This document shows, piece after piece, positions 1 to 5,404 of a stretch of 10,608 nt of DNA. The translations under genes were made by a program, and so were the position numbers. Source of the DNA: JBCDBH01 sp039184055. Lineage in GTDB: Bacteria; Acidobacteriota; Thermoanaerobaculia; Multivoradales; J023. Location of the stretch: the NCBI GenBank assembly GCA_039184055.1, contig JBCDBH010000203.1, positions 1 through 10,608 on the forward strand. Direction: 5' to 3'. Under the pieces are notes generated by a model, which worked only from the letters and a program-made list of their open reading frames with translations, searched no databases and was not told the origin of the DNA. The number at the start of each line of letters is the position of its first letter. Within the stretch, counting starts at the first letter, position 1.

Positions 1-38
1 CGCCACCACCGCCGCCGCCACCGCCACCACCACCGCCG
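1..38. repeat. GGN/NCC triplet repeat encoding poly-glycine
   Basis: An almost pure run of GCC and ACC triplets on the plus strand reads as consecutive glycine codons (GGC/GGT) in the minus-strand cysteine-rich gene. Third positions alternate between T and C, so it is not a perfect microsatellite. It may still vary in length by slippage. Confidence 0.7.
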
Positions 39-295
39 GCATCGACGTTGAAGCAGGCCGGAGGACTAAGATGACAGTGTTGCGACGTGGGAAAAGGCAT
101 GAAGACTTGACAGTAGGTCGAACCGTGCTCCTCGTGGCCGACGAAGCTACAGTATTCGATCACGAGAAGCGGGATGTTGAGCTGCTTACACTCGTAGCAA
201 CCCATGTAGGTTTGCGCCTCGGTCGGCGTGCTGGAGAACAACAGACCACCCGAGAACGCAATGACTAGGACGCCTAGGACGAAATGATTCTTCAC
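1..295 (-). CDS. Small secreted cysteine-rich protein with poly-glycine tail (partial, runs off left edge)
   Basis: I do not recognise a family. The 98 visible codons begin at a GTG (293-295), chosen because an AAGGAAG ribosome site lies just upstream and a good promoter lies beyond it. Residues 1-28 form a Sec signal peptide: MKNH, then a hydrophobic core around residues 6-20, then a likely cut after TEA before Q28. The mature part has six cysteines in about 50 residues (C33, C36, C49, C62, C74, C81), including a CYEC pair, so it is probably disulfide-bonded or metal-binding outside the cytoplasm. From residue 87 every visible codon is glycine (12 in a row), encoded by GGN triplets, and the frame is still open at the window edge. 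It lies downstream of the actin gene on the same strand but has its own promoter. No function can be assigned; being a real exported protein is well supported. Confidence 0.72.
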   Translation of the reverse strand, partial: MKNHFVLGVLVIAFSGGLLFSSTPTEAQTYMGCYECKQLNIPLLVIEYCSFVGHEEHGSTYCQVFMPFPTSQHCHLSPPACFNVDAGGGGGGGGGGGG

Positions 296-342
296 GAGAT
301 TCTTCCTTCGGTAGTGTTCGACTCATGATCTTTGACAGTGAA

Positions 343-371
343 ATTGTATATCTGTATGGTTCAATGGTCAA
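343..371 (-). promoter_or_regulatory. Sigma-70 promoter of the cysteine-rich protein gene
   Basis: On the minus strand a -35 box TTGACC (366-371) is separated by exactly 17 bases from a -10 box TACAAT (343-348). Each matches the consensus at 5 of 6 positions. The predicted start near 336 gives a leader of about 40 bases before the GTG at 295. The surrounding 325-375 stretch is distinctly AT-rich compared with the rest of the window. Confidence 0.6.
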
Positions 372-464
372 TCAAACTCGAAAGTCTGTTCATTCTCGCA
401 GGTCAGCTTCAGTCCCCGAGCCTGAAAACCATCCGCCCGGTCCGCTATTCGATCAGGGCCGAGA

Positions 465-499
465 GACTGAGCTTTGCTTCGAGCGAGCGCAGCTCAGTC
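465..499. repeat. Perfect 9-base inverted repeat downstream of the actin-like gene
   Basis: GACTGAGCT (465-473) and AGCTCAGTC (491-499) are exact inverted copies around a 17-base loop, about 40 bases past the actin stop codon. On the minus strand the hairpin is not followed by a T-run, so it is not a canonical intrinsic terminator. It could be a transcript-end stem (Rho-assisted) or a binding site. Confidence 0.5.
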
Positions 500-537
500 C
501 AGACCCCTAGCTGATTGAGGGTACGGCTGCCCGCGGG

Positions 538-1584
538 TCACGAGCCGCACTTACTGTGGACGACCTCGTCCCCGTGCTGGCCGTACTCGTCTTGTGAGAT
601 CCAGCGGTCTTCGAAGCTCGGCGAGCTGACGAGACGCGAACCACCGATCCACGGAGCGTAGCGCCCATCGGGGGCCGTGGTGACGTTGACTGTCGCGCCT
701 GAGGGCGCCACCGCAGCCACTTCCGCTTGCATGCGCTCCCCAAGGCCTGAAAGCAAGCTGGTACCACCCGAGAGGAAGATGTTGTCGAAGAGCTCGGCTC
801 GGACGCTCTCGTCGCTGGCCATGATCGAGTTGACTGCCGCCTGTTGAATGCCCGGGATTGCGTGGTTCATGAGGCCCGGTCGAAATAGGACCTCCGAGCA
901 GCGAAAGAGCTCGTCCGCCATGATGATCGTCTCGCCGTTCGCGAGGCTGTACATCGTCTCTTCTTGGTGCTGGCTGCGCTCGATTTCTTGCTCGAGGTCG
1001 CGGGCGACGTAGGCCAGCTCTTCCTTGATCGATCGCGCGTCTGCCTCGGACACGTCCATGCCGCGCATCGCGAGGAGCCGTGCGAGGTAGTTGTCGATGC
1101 TGCGGCCACCGAGCTCGATGCGGGTGATGGCGTCTGGGATTGTGGCGCCCTCGACGATCGGGACGATGTGCGAAACACGATCGCCACAGTCGACCACGAC
1201 TCCGGTGGTTCGTCCCGAGCTGAACAATGCCGCCTCGGCCTGGTTCATCACGTGCATGGCCTGTACCCCGACCTCTTCGAACAAGCTCTCGGCCATCGAC
1301 GCGCGGCTTTCGGGGTCGCTATTCGGTGCGTCGAGCATGAGGACGGAGGATTCGGCGGGGTCCACCCGTAGCAAGCTAGCAAGGATGTGCCTCCAGAGGA
1401 CACTCGTATCGTCCTCGTGCCCGCTTAGCTTGAGTCTTCCAACCTGAGAGACGTTAGAGCCCACGGCAACATAACTAACAGAGACCACGAGGTCCTCAGT
1501 CTCAAGGAGGTACGTAGGTTGGTCGTTTTCGGCATAGCCAGCCTTGATGTAGCCAGAGCCAAAATCGATGATGACTGTAGACAT
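538..1584 (-). CDS. Eukaryotic-type actin family protein (bacterial actin)
   Basis: A 348-residue ATP-binding cytoskeletal protein of the actin/Arp family. Phosphate loop 1 is DFGSGYIKAG (D7 and K14 correspond to actin D11 and K18). SGRTTG is at 123-128. Phosphate loop 2 is DCGDRVSH (132-139). The catalytic glutamine is Q115 (actin Q137) and the catalytic histidine H139 (actin H161). The adenosine motif SGGT is at 272-275. RCSEVLF (228-234), WIGGS (312-316) and the ending WIS-EY-VVH-KC are actin signatures absent from MreB, ParM and FtsA. Compared from memory, the last 112 residues align without gaps to eukaryotic actin at roughly 35-40% identity. About 18 residues are missing in subdomain 2 (residues 24-63), including the D-loop, and actin G158 is R136. 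There is no signal peptide, so it is cytoplasmic. An AGGAGAGG ribosome site precedes ATG 1584. Filament formation is inferred, not shown. The family is near certain; the cellular role is unknown. Confidence 0.93.
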   Translation of the reverse strand: MSTVIIDFGSGYIKAGYAENDQPTYLLETEDLVVSVSYVAVGSNVSQVGRLKLSGHEDDTSVLWRHILASLLRVDPAESSVLMLDAPNSDPESRASMAESLFEEVGVQAMHVMNQAEAALFSSGRTTGVVVDCGDRVSHIVPIVEGATIPDAITRIELGGRSIDNYLARLLAMRGMDVSEADARSIKEELAYVARDLEQEIERSQHQEETMYSLANGETIIMADELFRCSEVLFRPGLMNHAIPGIQQAAVNSIMASDESVRAELFDNIFLSGGTSLLSGLGERMQAEVAAVAPSGATVNVTTAPDGRYAPWIGGSRLVSSPSFEDRWISQDEYGQHGDEVVHSKCGS

Positions 1585-1927
1585 GTCAGATACCCTCTCC
1601 TAAGTAATGGTTTGCGTTCATCCAGCAGGTCAAGCGCTGCATGACGAATAGGCTTTGCAAGCCACCTTGGTCGCCCAGATTGGCTCGAGACAGGAGAGTA
1701 GCGGCGGTGAGGTGGGCGGTCAACGCCTAGCTGTGGGGCTATGTTCGCTTTATCAAAGATCGATTGAGTGACTTCTTTTCGAGGCGTGATGGTCATTCAG
1801 GTGTGAGTTGATACGGGATGTTTGCCTCGGACGGATCCTGCCGTTTCAAGAGTCTGGCTCGCCCTTGAGGACGTCGCTGCGCTCTTGACTTCAAACCCTC
1901 CACCCATCCCCGGCATCTCATCAACCG
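1585..1927. other. Divergent intergenic region between the actin-like gene and the sigma factor gene
   Basis: These 343 bases separate the minus-strand actin-like gene from the plus-strand sigma factor gene, so promoters for both should lie here. On the actin side there is a ribosome site and one weak promoter candidate. I saw no clear promoter for the sigma factor and no ECF-type GGAAC box. An open minus-strand frame from 1796 runs out of phase into the actin gene, but it has no ribosome site and looks spurious. Confidence 0.55.
1695..1723 (-). promoter_or_regulatory. Weak candidate promoter for the actin-like gene
   Basis: On the minus strand TTGACC (1718-1723) is followed after 17 bases by TACTCT (1695-1700). 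The -35 matches consensus at 5 of 6 positions but the -10 at only about half. It would give a leader of roughly 100 bases. No better pair was seen before ATG 1584. Confidence 0.25.
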
Positions 1928-2545
1928 ATGAGGACGAGCACGGCTTGCTACGATGATTCGATTGTGACGATGCGACGGAATCCTGGGCCGGTGGCGGTGG
2001 TGTCTGGGCCACGACCGGGGGAGGAGGACGATGCGGCGCTGGTGTCGCGGGCGCGGGGGGGCGATTCCCAGGCGTTCGAGGTGCTGTACCGGCGGACGGT
2101 GGGGCGGATCTACGCTCTTTGTTTGCGGATGTCGGGTGATCAGCGCGAAGCGGAGGAGCTGACGCAGGATGTGTTTGTACGCGCGTGGCAGAAGCTGGAT
2201 GCGTTTCGCGGTGAGAGCGCGTTTACGACGTGGCTGCATCGGCTGGCGGTGAATGTGGTGCTCGGGGAGTGGCGGAAGAAGGGAAGGCATCGGGAGCGGG
2301 TGGTGGCGATGGAGGATGCCGAGTCGACGCGACGGGAGCCACGCATCGAGATGAAGAAGGGGGAAGCGGTGGATTTGGAGAAGGCGATCGCGACGTTGCC
2401 GGCGGGGGCGCGAACGGTGTTCGTGCTCCATGACATCGAAGGGTTCAAGCACAAGGAGATCGCGGACCTGACAGGGCTCGCGGTGGGTACGTCGAAGGCG
2501 CAGCTGCATCGCGCGCGTCAGCTTTTGCGGGAGGTGTTGTCATGA
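1928..2545 (+). CDS. ECF-type RNA polymerase sigma factor (sigma-70 family)
   Basis: A 205-residue group IV sigma factor that directs RNA polymerase to a dedicated promoter set. Region 2 spans about residues 47-118, with the typical AEELTQDVFVRAWQKL helix (75-90) followed by the F-GES-FTTWLHRLAVNV core-binding and -10-recognition stretch. A short linker leads to region 4 (about 150-203), where FKHKEIADLTGLAVGTSKAQ is the helix-turn-helix that reads the -35 box. Only regions 2 and 4 are present, which defines the ECF class. The start is uncertain: ATG 1928, GTG 1964 and ATG 1970 are in frame, and none has a clear ribosome site. A 6-base inverted repeat with a 4-base loop (1917-1932) covers ATG 1928. 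The stop overlaps the next gene's ATG by four bases (ATGA), so it is translationally coupled to its presumed anti-sigma factor. The signal it responds to is unknown. Confidence 0.9.
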   Translation: MRTSTACYDDSIVTMRRNPGPVAVVSGPRPGEEDDAALVSRARGGDSQAFEVLYRRTVGRIYALCLRMSGDQREAEELTQDVFVRAWQKLDAFRGESAFTTWLHRLAVNVVLGEWRKKGRHRERVVAMEDAESTRREPRIEMKKGEAVDLEKAIATLPAGARTVFVLHDIEGFKHKEIADLTGLAVGTSKAQLHRARQLLREVLS

Positions 2546-3096
2546 CGGACGAGCTGGAACGGCACATCGCTTCGTTGCCGAGCGAGGTGACGCCGGAACG
2601 GGATTTGTGGCCGGAGATCGAGGCTCGGTTGGAGCCACGGGAGACGACGGCGACGGTGTCGTGGTGGCGTGGCGAGACCGGTCATCGGGTGCGTCAGGCG
2701 ACGGCCGCGATGATGTTTTTGGCGCTCGGCGCGATGCTGTCGCAGTGGTTTTGGCCGTCGGGGGATCACGTCGAAGAAGAAGGCGAGCGTTACGAGACGG
2801 TGTCGACCCGCGCGGTCGGTGAGATTCAGCCGGCGTCGTCGCGGACGTTCTCGGTGCTGCGCGCTGATTTGGTGGAGGCCACGGACGCGCTGCGTGCCGA
2901 TTTCGCGACGCGACGCGAGGAGCTTTCGCCGGTGGCGGTGCAGGTGGTGGAACGCAATCTGGCGTTGATCGACGAGGCGATTCTCGAGATCGAGACGGTG
3001 CTGGACGAGGAGCCGGGGAACGCGGAGCTCGAGCTGCAGCTGCTCGCTCATCACCGTCGTCAGCTCGATCTGCTACAACGTTTGATGGGTGCCTGA
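2542..3096 (+). CDS. Membrane-anchored anti-sigma factor-like protein
   Basis: A 184-residue single-pass membrane protein. The N-terminal cytoplasmic part (1-50) has the short helix ERDLWPEIEARL (19-30), seen near the N-terminus of many regulators of ECF sigma factors. One membrane segment lies at about 52-72. The remaining 110 residues are charged and mostly helical, with a probable coiled coil at 104-182, and should face the periplasm. The His/Cys zinc-binding motif of classical zinc anti-sigma factors is missing; the protein has no cysteine at all. Its role as an anti-sigma factor is inferred from the ATGA overlap with the sigma gene, its topology and the LWPEIEARL helix. Release of the sigma factor would be triggered by the periplasmic helical part or by proteolysis. 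The following gene starts only 10 bases downstream, so all three are probably one transcript. Confidence 0.7.
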   Translation: MTDELERHIASLPSEVTPERDLWPEIEARLEPRETTATVSWWRGETGHRVRQATAAMMFLALGAMLSQWFWPSGDHVEEEGERYETVSTRAVGEIQPASSRTFSVLRADLVEATDALRADFATRREELSPVAVQVVERNLALIDEAILEIETVLDEEPGNAELELQLLAHHRRQLDLLQRLMGA

Positions 3097-3106
3097 GGAG
3101 TCGACG

Positions 3107-3985
3107 ATGCGAAAAGTAGTCATCATCTTGGTGTTGTTGTGGGCCTGTTATCCGGTGTGGGCGGAGCGCGAGGTGTCGAAACGAGTCGACGCCAGCGCGA
3201 CGGGCGCGGTGGAGATTTCGGTGGTGAGCGGTGATGTCGAGGTGATCGGCTGGGAGCGCTCCGAGATCGAGGTGACGGGCCGGGTGGGTCCGGGCGTGCG
3301 CGAGGTTCGCGTCGAGCGCTTTGGCGATCGAGTCGAGATCGAGGCCGAGATCCGCAGCAGCAAGGGGCGACGCTCGAGCTCGGTGGAGCTGGTGATCAAG
3401 GTACCGGTGGGCAGTCGGCTGGATCTCAGCACGGTGAGCGCGTTCGCCAGCGTCAACGGCGTCGACGGCGGAGTGCAGGCGGGTACGGTGAGCGGTGGGC
3501 TCGAGGTCCGTGGCGCGCCGGAGCGGGTGCAGCTCGAGACCGTGAGCGGCACGATCGAGGCGACGGTCGATTCGAACAATGTCGATATCGACACGGTGAG
3601 CGGGCAGATCAAGTTGCGTGGCGACATCGGCGGCCAGGTGCGTGCCTCGGCGGTGTCGGGACGGCTCGATCTCGATCTCGGCGCGGTCGACTATCTCTCG
3701 GTCGAAGCGGTGACCGGTTCGATTCGCGCCAGCGCGGATCTGAGCCCACGCGGCACGATGCGTCTGGCGAGCCACAGTGGCGAGGTGGAGATCCGGCTGC
3801 CACGCTCGATTTCGGCGCGCATTTCGGCGAGCGCGTTCAGCGGCAGTATCGACAACGATCTCGGGCCAGCGGCGAAGAGCGAGCGCCACGGACCGCGCAA
3901 GACTCTCGACTTCACCCTCGGTGACGGTGAAGGTCGCGTCGAGCTCGAGACCTTCAGCGGTTCGATCGAGATTCTGCAGCGCTGA
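3107..3985 (+). CDS. Exported DUF4097 beta-repeat protein
   Basis: A 292-residue exported protein of the DUF4097 (putative adhesin) family. I chose ATG 3107 because GAGGAG lies six bases upstream; an in-frame GTG at 3089 would spoil the signal peptide. Residues 1-19 form a short signal peptide ending VWA before ER. The rest is a ladder of about ten repeats, each a strand pair around a V-S-G or similar turn (VVSGDVEV, TVSGGLEV, TVSGTIEA, TVSGQIKL, AVSGRLDL, AVTGSIRA, SHSGEVEI, AFSGSIDN, TFSGSIEI). This predicts a right-handed beta-solenoid-like fold. The biochemical role of the family is not established. As the third gene of the sigma/anti-sigma operon it is either a target of the regulon or part of envelope-stress sensing. 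Both options are inference. Confidence 0.85.
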   Translation: MRKVVIILVLLWACYPVWAEREVSKRVDASATGAVEISVVSGDVEVIGWERSEIEVTGRVGPGVREVRVERFGDRVEIEAEIRSSKGRRSSSVELVIKVPVGSRLDLSTVSAFASVNGVDGGVQAGTVSGGLEVRGAPERVQLETVSGTIEATVDSNNVDIDTVSGQIKLRGDIGGQVRASAVSGRLDLDLGAVDYLSVEAVTGSIRASADLSPRGTMRLASHSGEVEIRLPRSISARISASAFSGSIDNDLGPAAKSERHGPRKTLDFTLGDGEGRVELETFSGSIEILQR

Positions 3986-3991
3986 GCCGCT

Positions 3992-4040
3992 ACCCGCGTA
4001 GCTCACCAGACGCCGTAGCCGACTGGTGCGCTATGCGGGT
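3992..4040 (+). terminator. Large imperfect hairpin after the sigma operon
   Basis: Arms of 18 bases (3992-4009 and 4023-4040) pair with one G-U wobble and one U-C mismatch around a 13-base loop, starting six bases after the DUF4097 stop codon. Only a short TTTA stretch follows. It is therefore a strong transcript-end or stabilising stem but a weak intrinsic terminator alone; a canonical one follows 40 bases on. Confidence 0.5.
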
Positions 4041-4079
4041 TTACAGTTGACCCGCGCCCGTTTCCTGGTGAAGTATCGA

Positions 4080-4108
4080 GGCGTCCGGTGTGAAACCGGA
4101 CGCCTTTT
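4080..4108 (+). terminator. Rho-independent terminator of the sigma operon
   Basis: A perfect 10-base GC-rich stem (GGCGTCCGGT at 4080-4089, ACCGGACGCC at 4095-4104) with a GTGAA loop is followed directly by TTTT (4105-4108). It ends only 18 bases before the next start codon, so it may also sit in the leader of the flavoprotein gene. Confidence 0.8.
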
Positions 4109-4121
4109 CACTTCGAAAAGG
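4103..4121 (+). promoter_or_regulatory. Hairpin overlapping the terminator and masking the flavoprotein ribosome site
   Basis: CCTTTTC (4103-4109) and GAAAAGG (4115-4121) are perfect inverted copies with a 5-base loop. The left arm reuses the last two stem bases and the T-run of the terminator; the right arm contains the only purine-rich ribosome-site candidate for ATG 4127. The two structures are mutually exclusive at their junction. Regulatory use is inferred. Confidence 0.35.
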
Positions 4122-4126
4122 GCGAT

Positions 4127-5311
4127 ATGACGACTGATGAGGCGGTTATGCAGACTGATGTTTTGATTGTCGGCGCCGGGCCGTATGGCGTCGCGGTGGC
4201 CGAAGAGCTGTACGCGCAAGGAACGGACTTTGTCATCGTCGGGCATCCGTTCGCGCTTTGGTACGACCACACGCTCGACTGTATGTTTTTGCGCTCGGAT
4301 CGCCAGGCGAGTCAGATCCACAATCCGGATGATCGCTACGATTTTGTCGAGTGGCTGGCCAAGACCGGCGAGGGCGCGGCGTTGGTAGACGACCGGGTGC
4401 CGGTGGCGGTATATCGACGCTACTTGGACGATGTGACGGCGCTCTTGCCGTATCCGATCGAGCGTCAGCTGGTGACCGCGCTGGCTCGGCACGGCGAGGG
4501 GTTTCGCGCCACGTTGGAAGATGGCACGACGGTCGAGTCGCGGGTGGCTGTGATCGCCACGGGTATCGGTACGCATCGTCATGTTCCCGAGGAGGTCGCC
4601 GCGCTCGACGATCGGTGGGTCCTGCACAGTTGGGACACGGATGCGATCCAGGAGATCGAGGACAAGCATGTCTTGGTGATCGGCTCGGGGCAGTCGGGCG
4701 CGGAAACCGCGCGCTCGCTGCGGCTGGGCGAGAACCGGGTGACCTGGGTGCTGCGGCACGATCCATTTTGGTTCAGCGAGCCGCTCCGTCTGCCGCCCAG
4801 GCTTTTCAAGCTGGCAATGAAGGGCTCGGCGGCGTTTTATCGGCTGCCGCTCGGTATTCGACAGATGCTGTCAGGGGCGGTGTTCCGCACCACGATTACC
4901 CCGGGTCTCAAACCGGTGTACGAGGATCCGGAGGTCAGGACGCTGATCGCCGACGCGGCGGGTTTGCGGCTGTCGTCGCGTGACGACGGCGTCCACTCGG
5001 CGCTCACCGGTGTGACCTACGATCTCGTGGTGTCGGCGACCGGTTTTCGCTGCTCGGCGACGGGCCTACCGTTTCTCGACCAGGATCTCGCCACCGAGTT
5101 GGACAAGGCGACGGTGAAGTCGCCAGGTCAGGCTGGCATCGCGGCGCCCCGTCTCGATACGAATTTCAGCACCCGCGTGCCGAATCTCTTCATGCTCGGC
5201 GGGATCGCCGAAGGCTCCTACGGCCCGGCGCAACGCTTCATTCTCGGCTCGCGTCAAGCGGCGCCACGAATCGCGCGCGCGGTTCAACAGTCGTTCGCGG
5301 CGGCGGCGTAG
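4127..5311 (+). CDS. FAD/NAD(P)H-dependent flavoprotein monooxygenase-like protein
   Basis: A 394-residue two-dinucleotide-fold flavoprotein. The FAD-binding Rossmann motif GAGPYG is at 16-21, the second nucleotide (probably NADPH) motif GSGQSG at 186-191, and the ATG-F motif typical of flavin monooxygenases and N-hydroxylases at 304-307 (VVSATGF). A GGIAEGSYGPAQRF stretch (358-371) probably closes the FAD site near the C-terminus. The layout suits class B monooxygenases (FMO, Baeyer-Villiger, ornithine/lysine N-hydroxylase-like). The FMO fingerprint is not intact: only a degenerate VLHSWD (165-170) is seen where FxGxxxHxxx(Y/F) would lie. The substrate cannot be told. ATG 4148, with GAGG just upstream, is an alternative start seven codons in and has the better ribosome site. 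It is flanked upstream by a terminator and is probably transcribed alone. Soluble and cytoplasmic; no signal peptide. Confidence 0.8.
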   Translation: MTTDEAVMQTDVLIVGAGPYGVAVAEELYAQGTDFVIVGHPFALWYDHTLDCMFLRSDRQASQIHNPDDRYDFVEWLAKTGEGAALVDDRVPVAVYRRYLDDVTALLPYPIERQLVTALARHGEGFRATLEDGTTVESRVAVIATGIGTHRHVPEEVAALDDRWVLHSWDTDAIQEIEDKHVLVIGSGQSGAETARSLRLGENRVTWVLRHDPFWFSEPLRLPPRLFKLAMKGSAAFYRLPLGIRQMLSGAVFRTTITPGLKPVYEDPEVRTLIADAAGLRLSSRDDGVHSALTGVTYDLVVSATGFRCSATGLPFLDQDLATELDKATVKSPGQAGIAAPRLDTNFSTRVPNLFMLGGIAEGSYGPAQRFILGSRQAAPRIARAVQQSFAAAA

Positions 5312-5404
5312 GTTCGTGGTCGGCAGGTGAAACATCTCGCGCGCTTCGCCCGTCATGTCGAATGATGGTGAGTCGACGAACACCAACGAGTCGGGAGGTT
5401 TGAG

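Larger units (their letters stand above)
296..537. other. Intergenic region between the actin-like and cysteine-rich genes
   Basis: This 242-base gap holds the AT-rich promoter of the cysteine-rich gene at its left side and a 9-base inverted repeat at 465-499. Short open frames cross it on both strands, but none has a convincing ribosome site, composition or recognisable sequence. Confidence 0.6.

Noticed and set aside
1..38. CRISPR-like or satellite repeat at the left edge
   Set aside because: There are no spacers; it is an in-frame run of glycine codons of the minus-strand gene.
465..499. Rho-independent terminator of the actin gene
   Set aside because: The stem is perfect but no T-run follows it on the minus strand, and the loop is long (17 bases).
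538..1584. MreB, MamK, ParM or FtsA as the identity of the actin-fold protein
   Set aside because: The SGGT adenosine motif, WIGGS and the WIS--EY----VVH-KC ending match eukaryotic actin and Arps, not those bacterial families, and the C-terminal half is colinear with actin.
1425..1796. A 123-codon minus-strand frame upstream of the actin gene
   Set aside because: It has no ribosome site, overlaps the actin gene by 160 bases out of frame, and turns into low-complexity Ser/Leu/Arg sequence in the overlap.
1793..2509. A minus-strand open frame facing the sigma factor gene
   Set aside because: It is antisense to the clearly recognisable sigma regions 2 and 4, and its Arg/His/Pro-rich product has no domain.
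2540..4006. A 488-codon open frame on the minus strand
   Set aside because: It is antisense to the anti-sigma and DUF4097 genes. Its product is rich in Arg, His and Pro without any domain, as expected from GC-rich third positions of the real genes.
4047..4075. Promoter for the flavoprotein gene at TTGACC
   Set aside because: The -35 is acceptable, but no -10 box fits at 16-18 bases, and transcription would begin inside the terminator stem.
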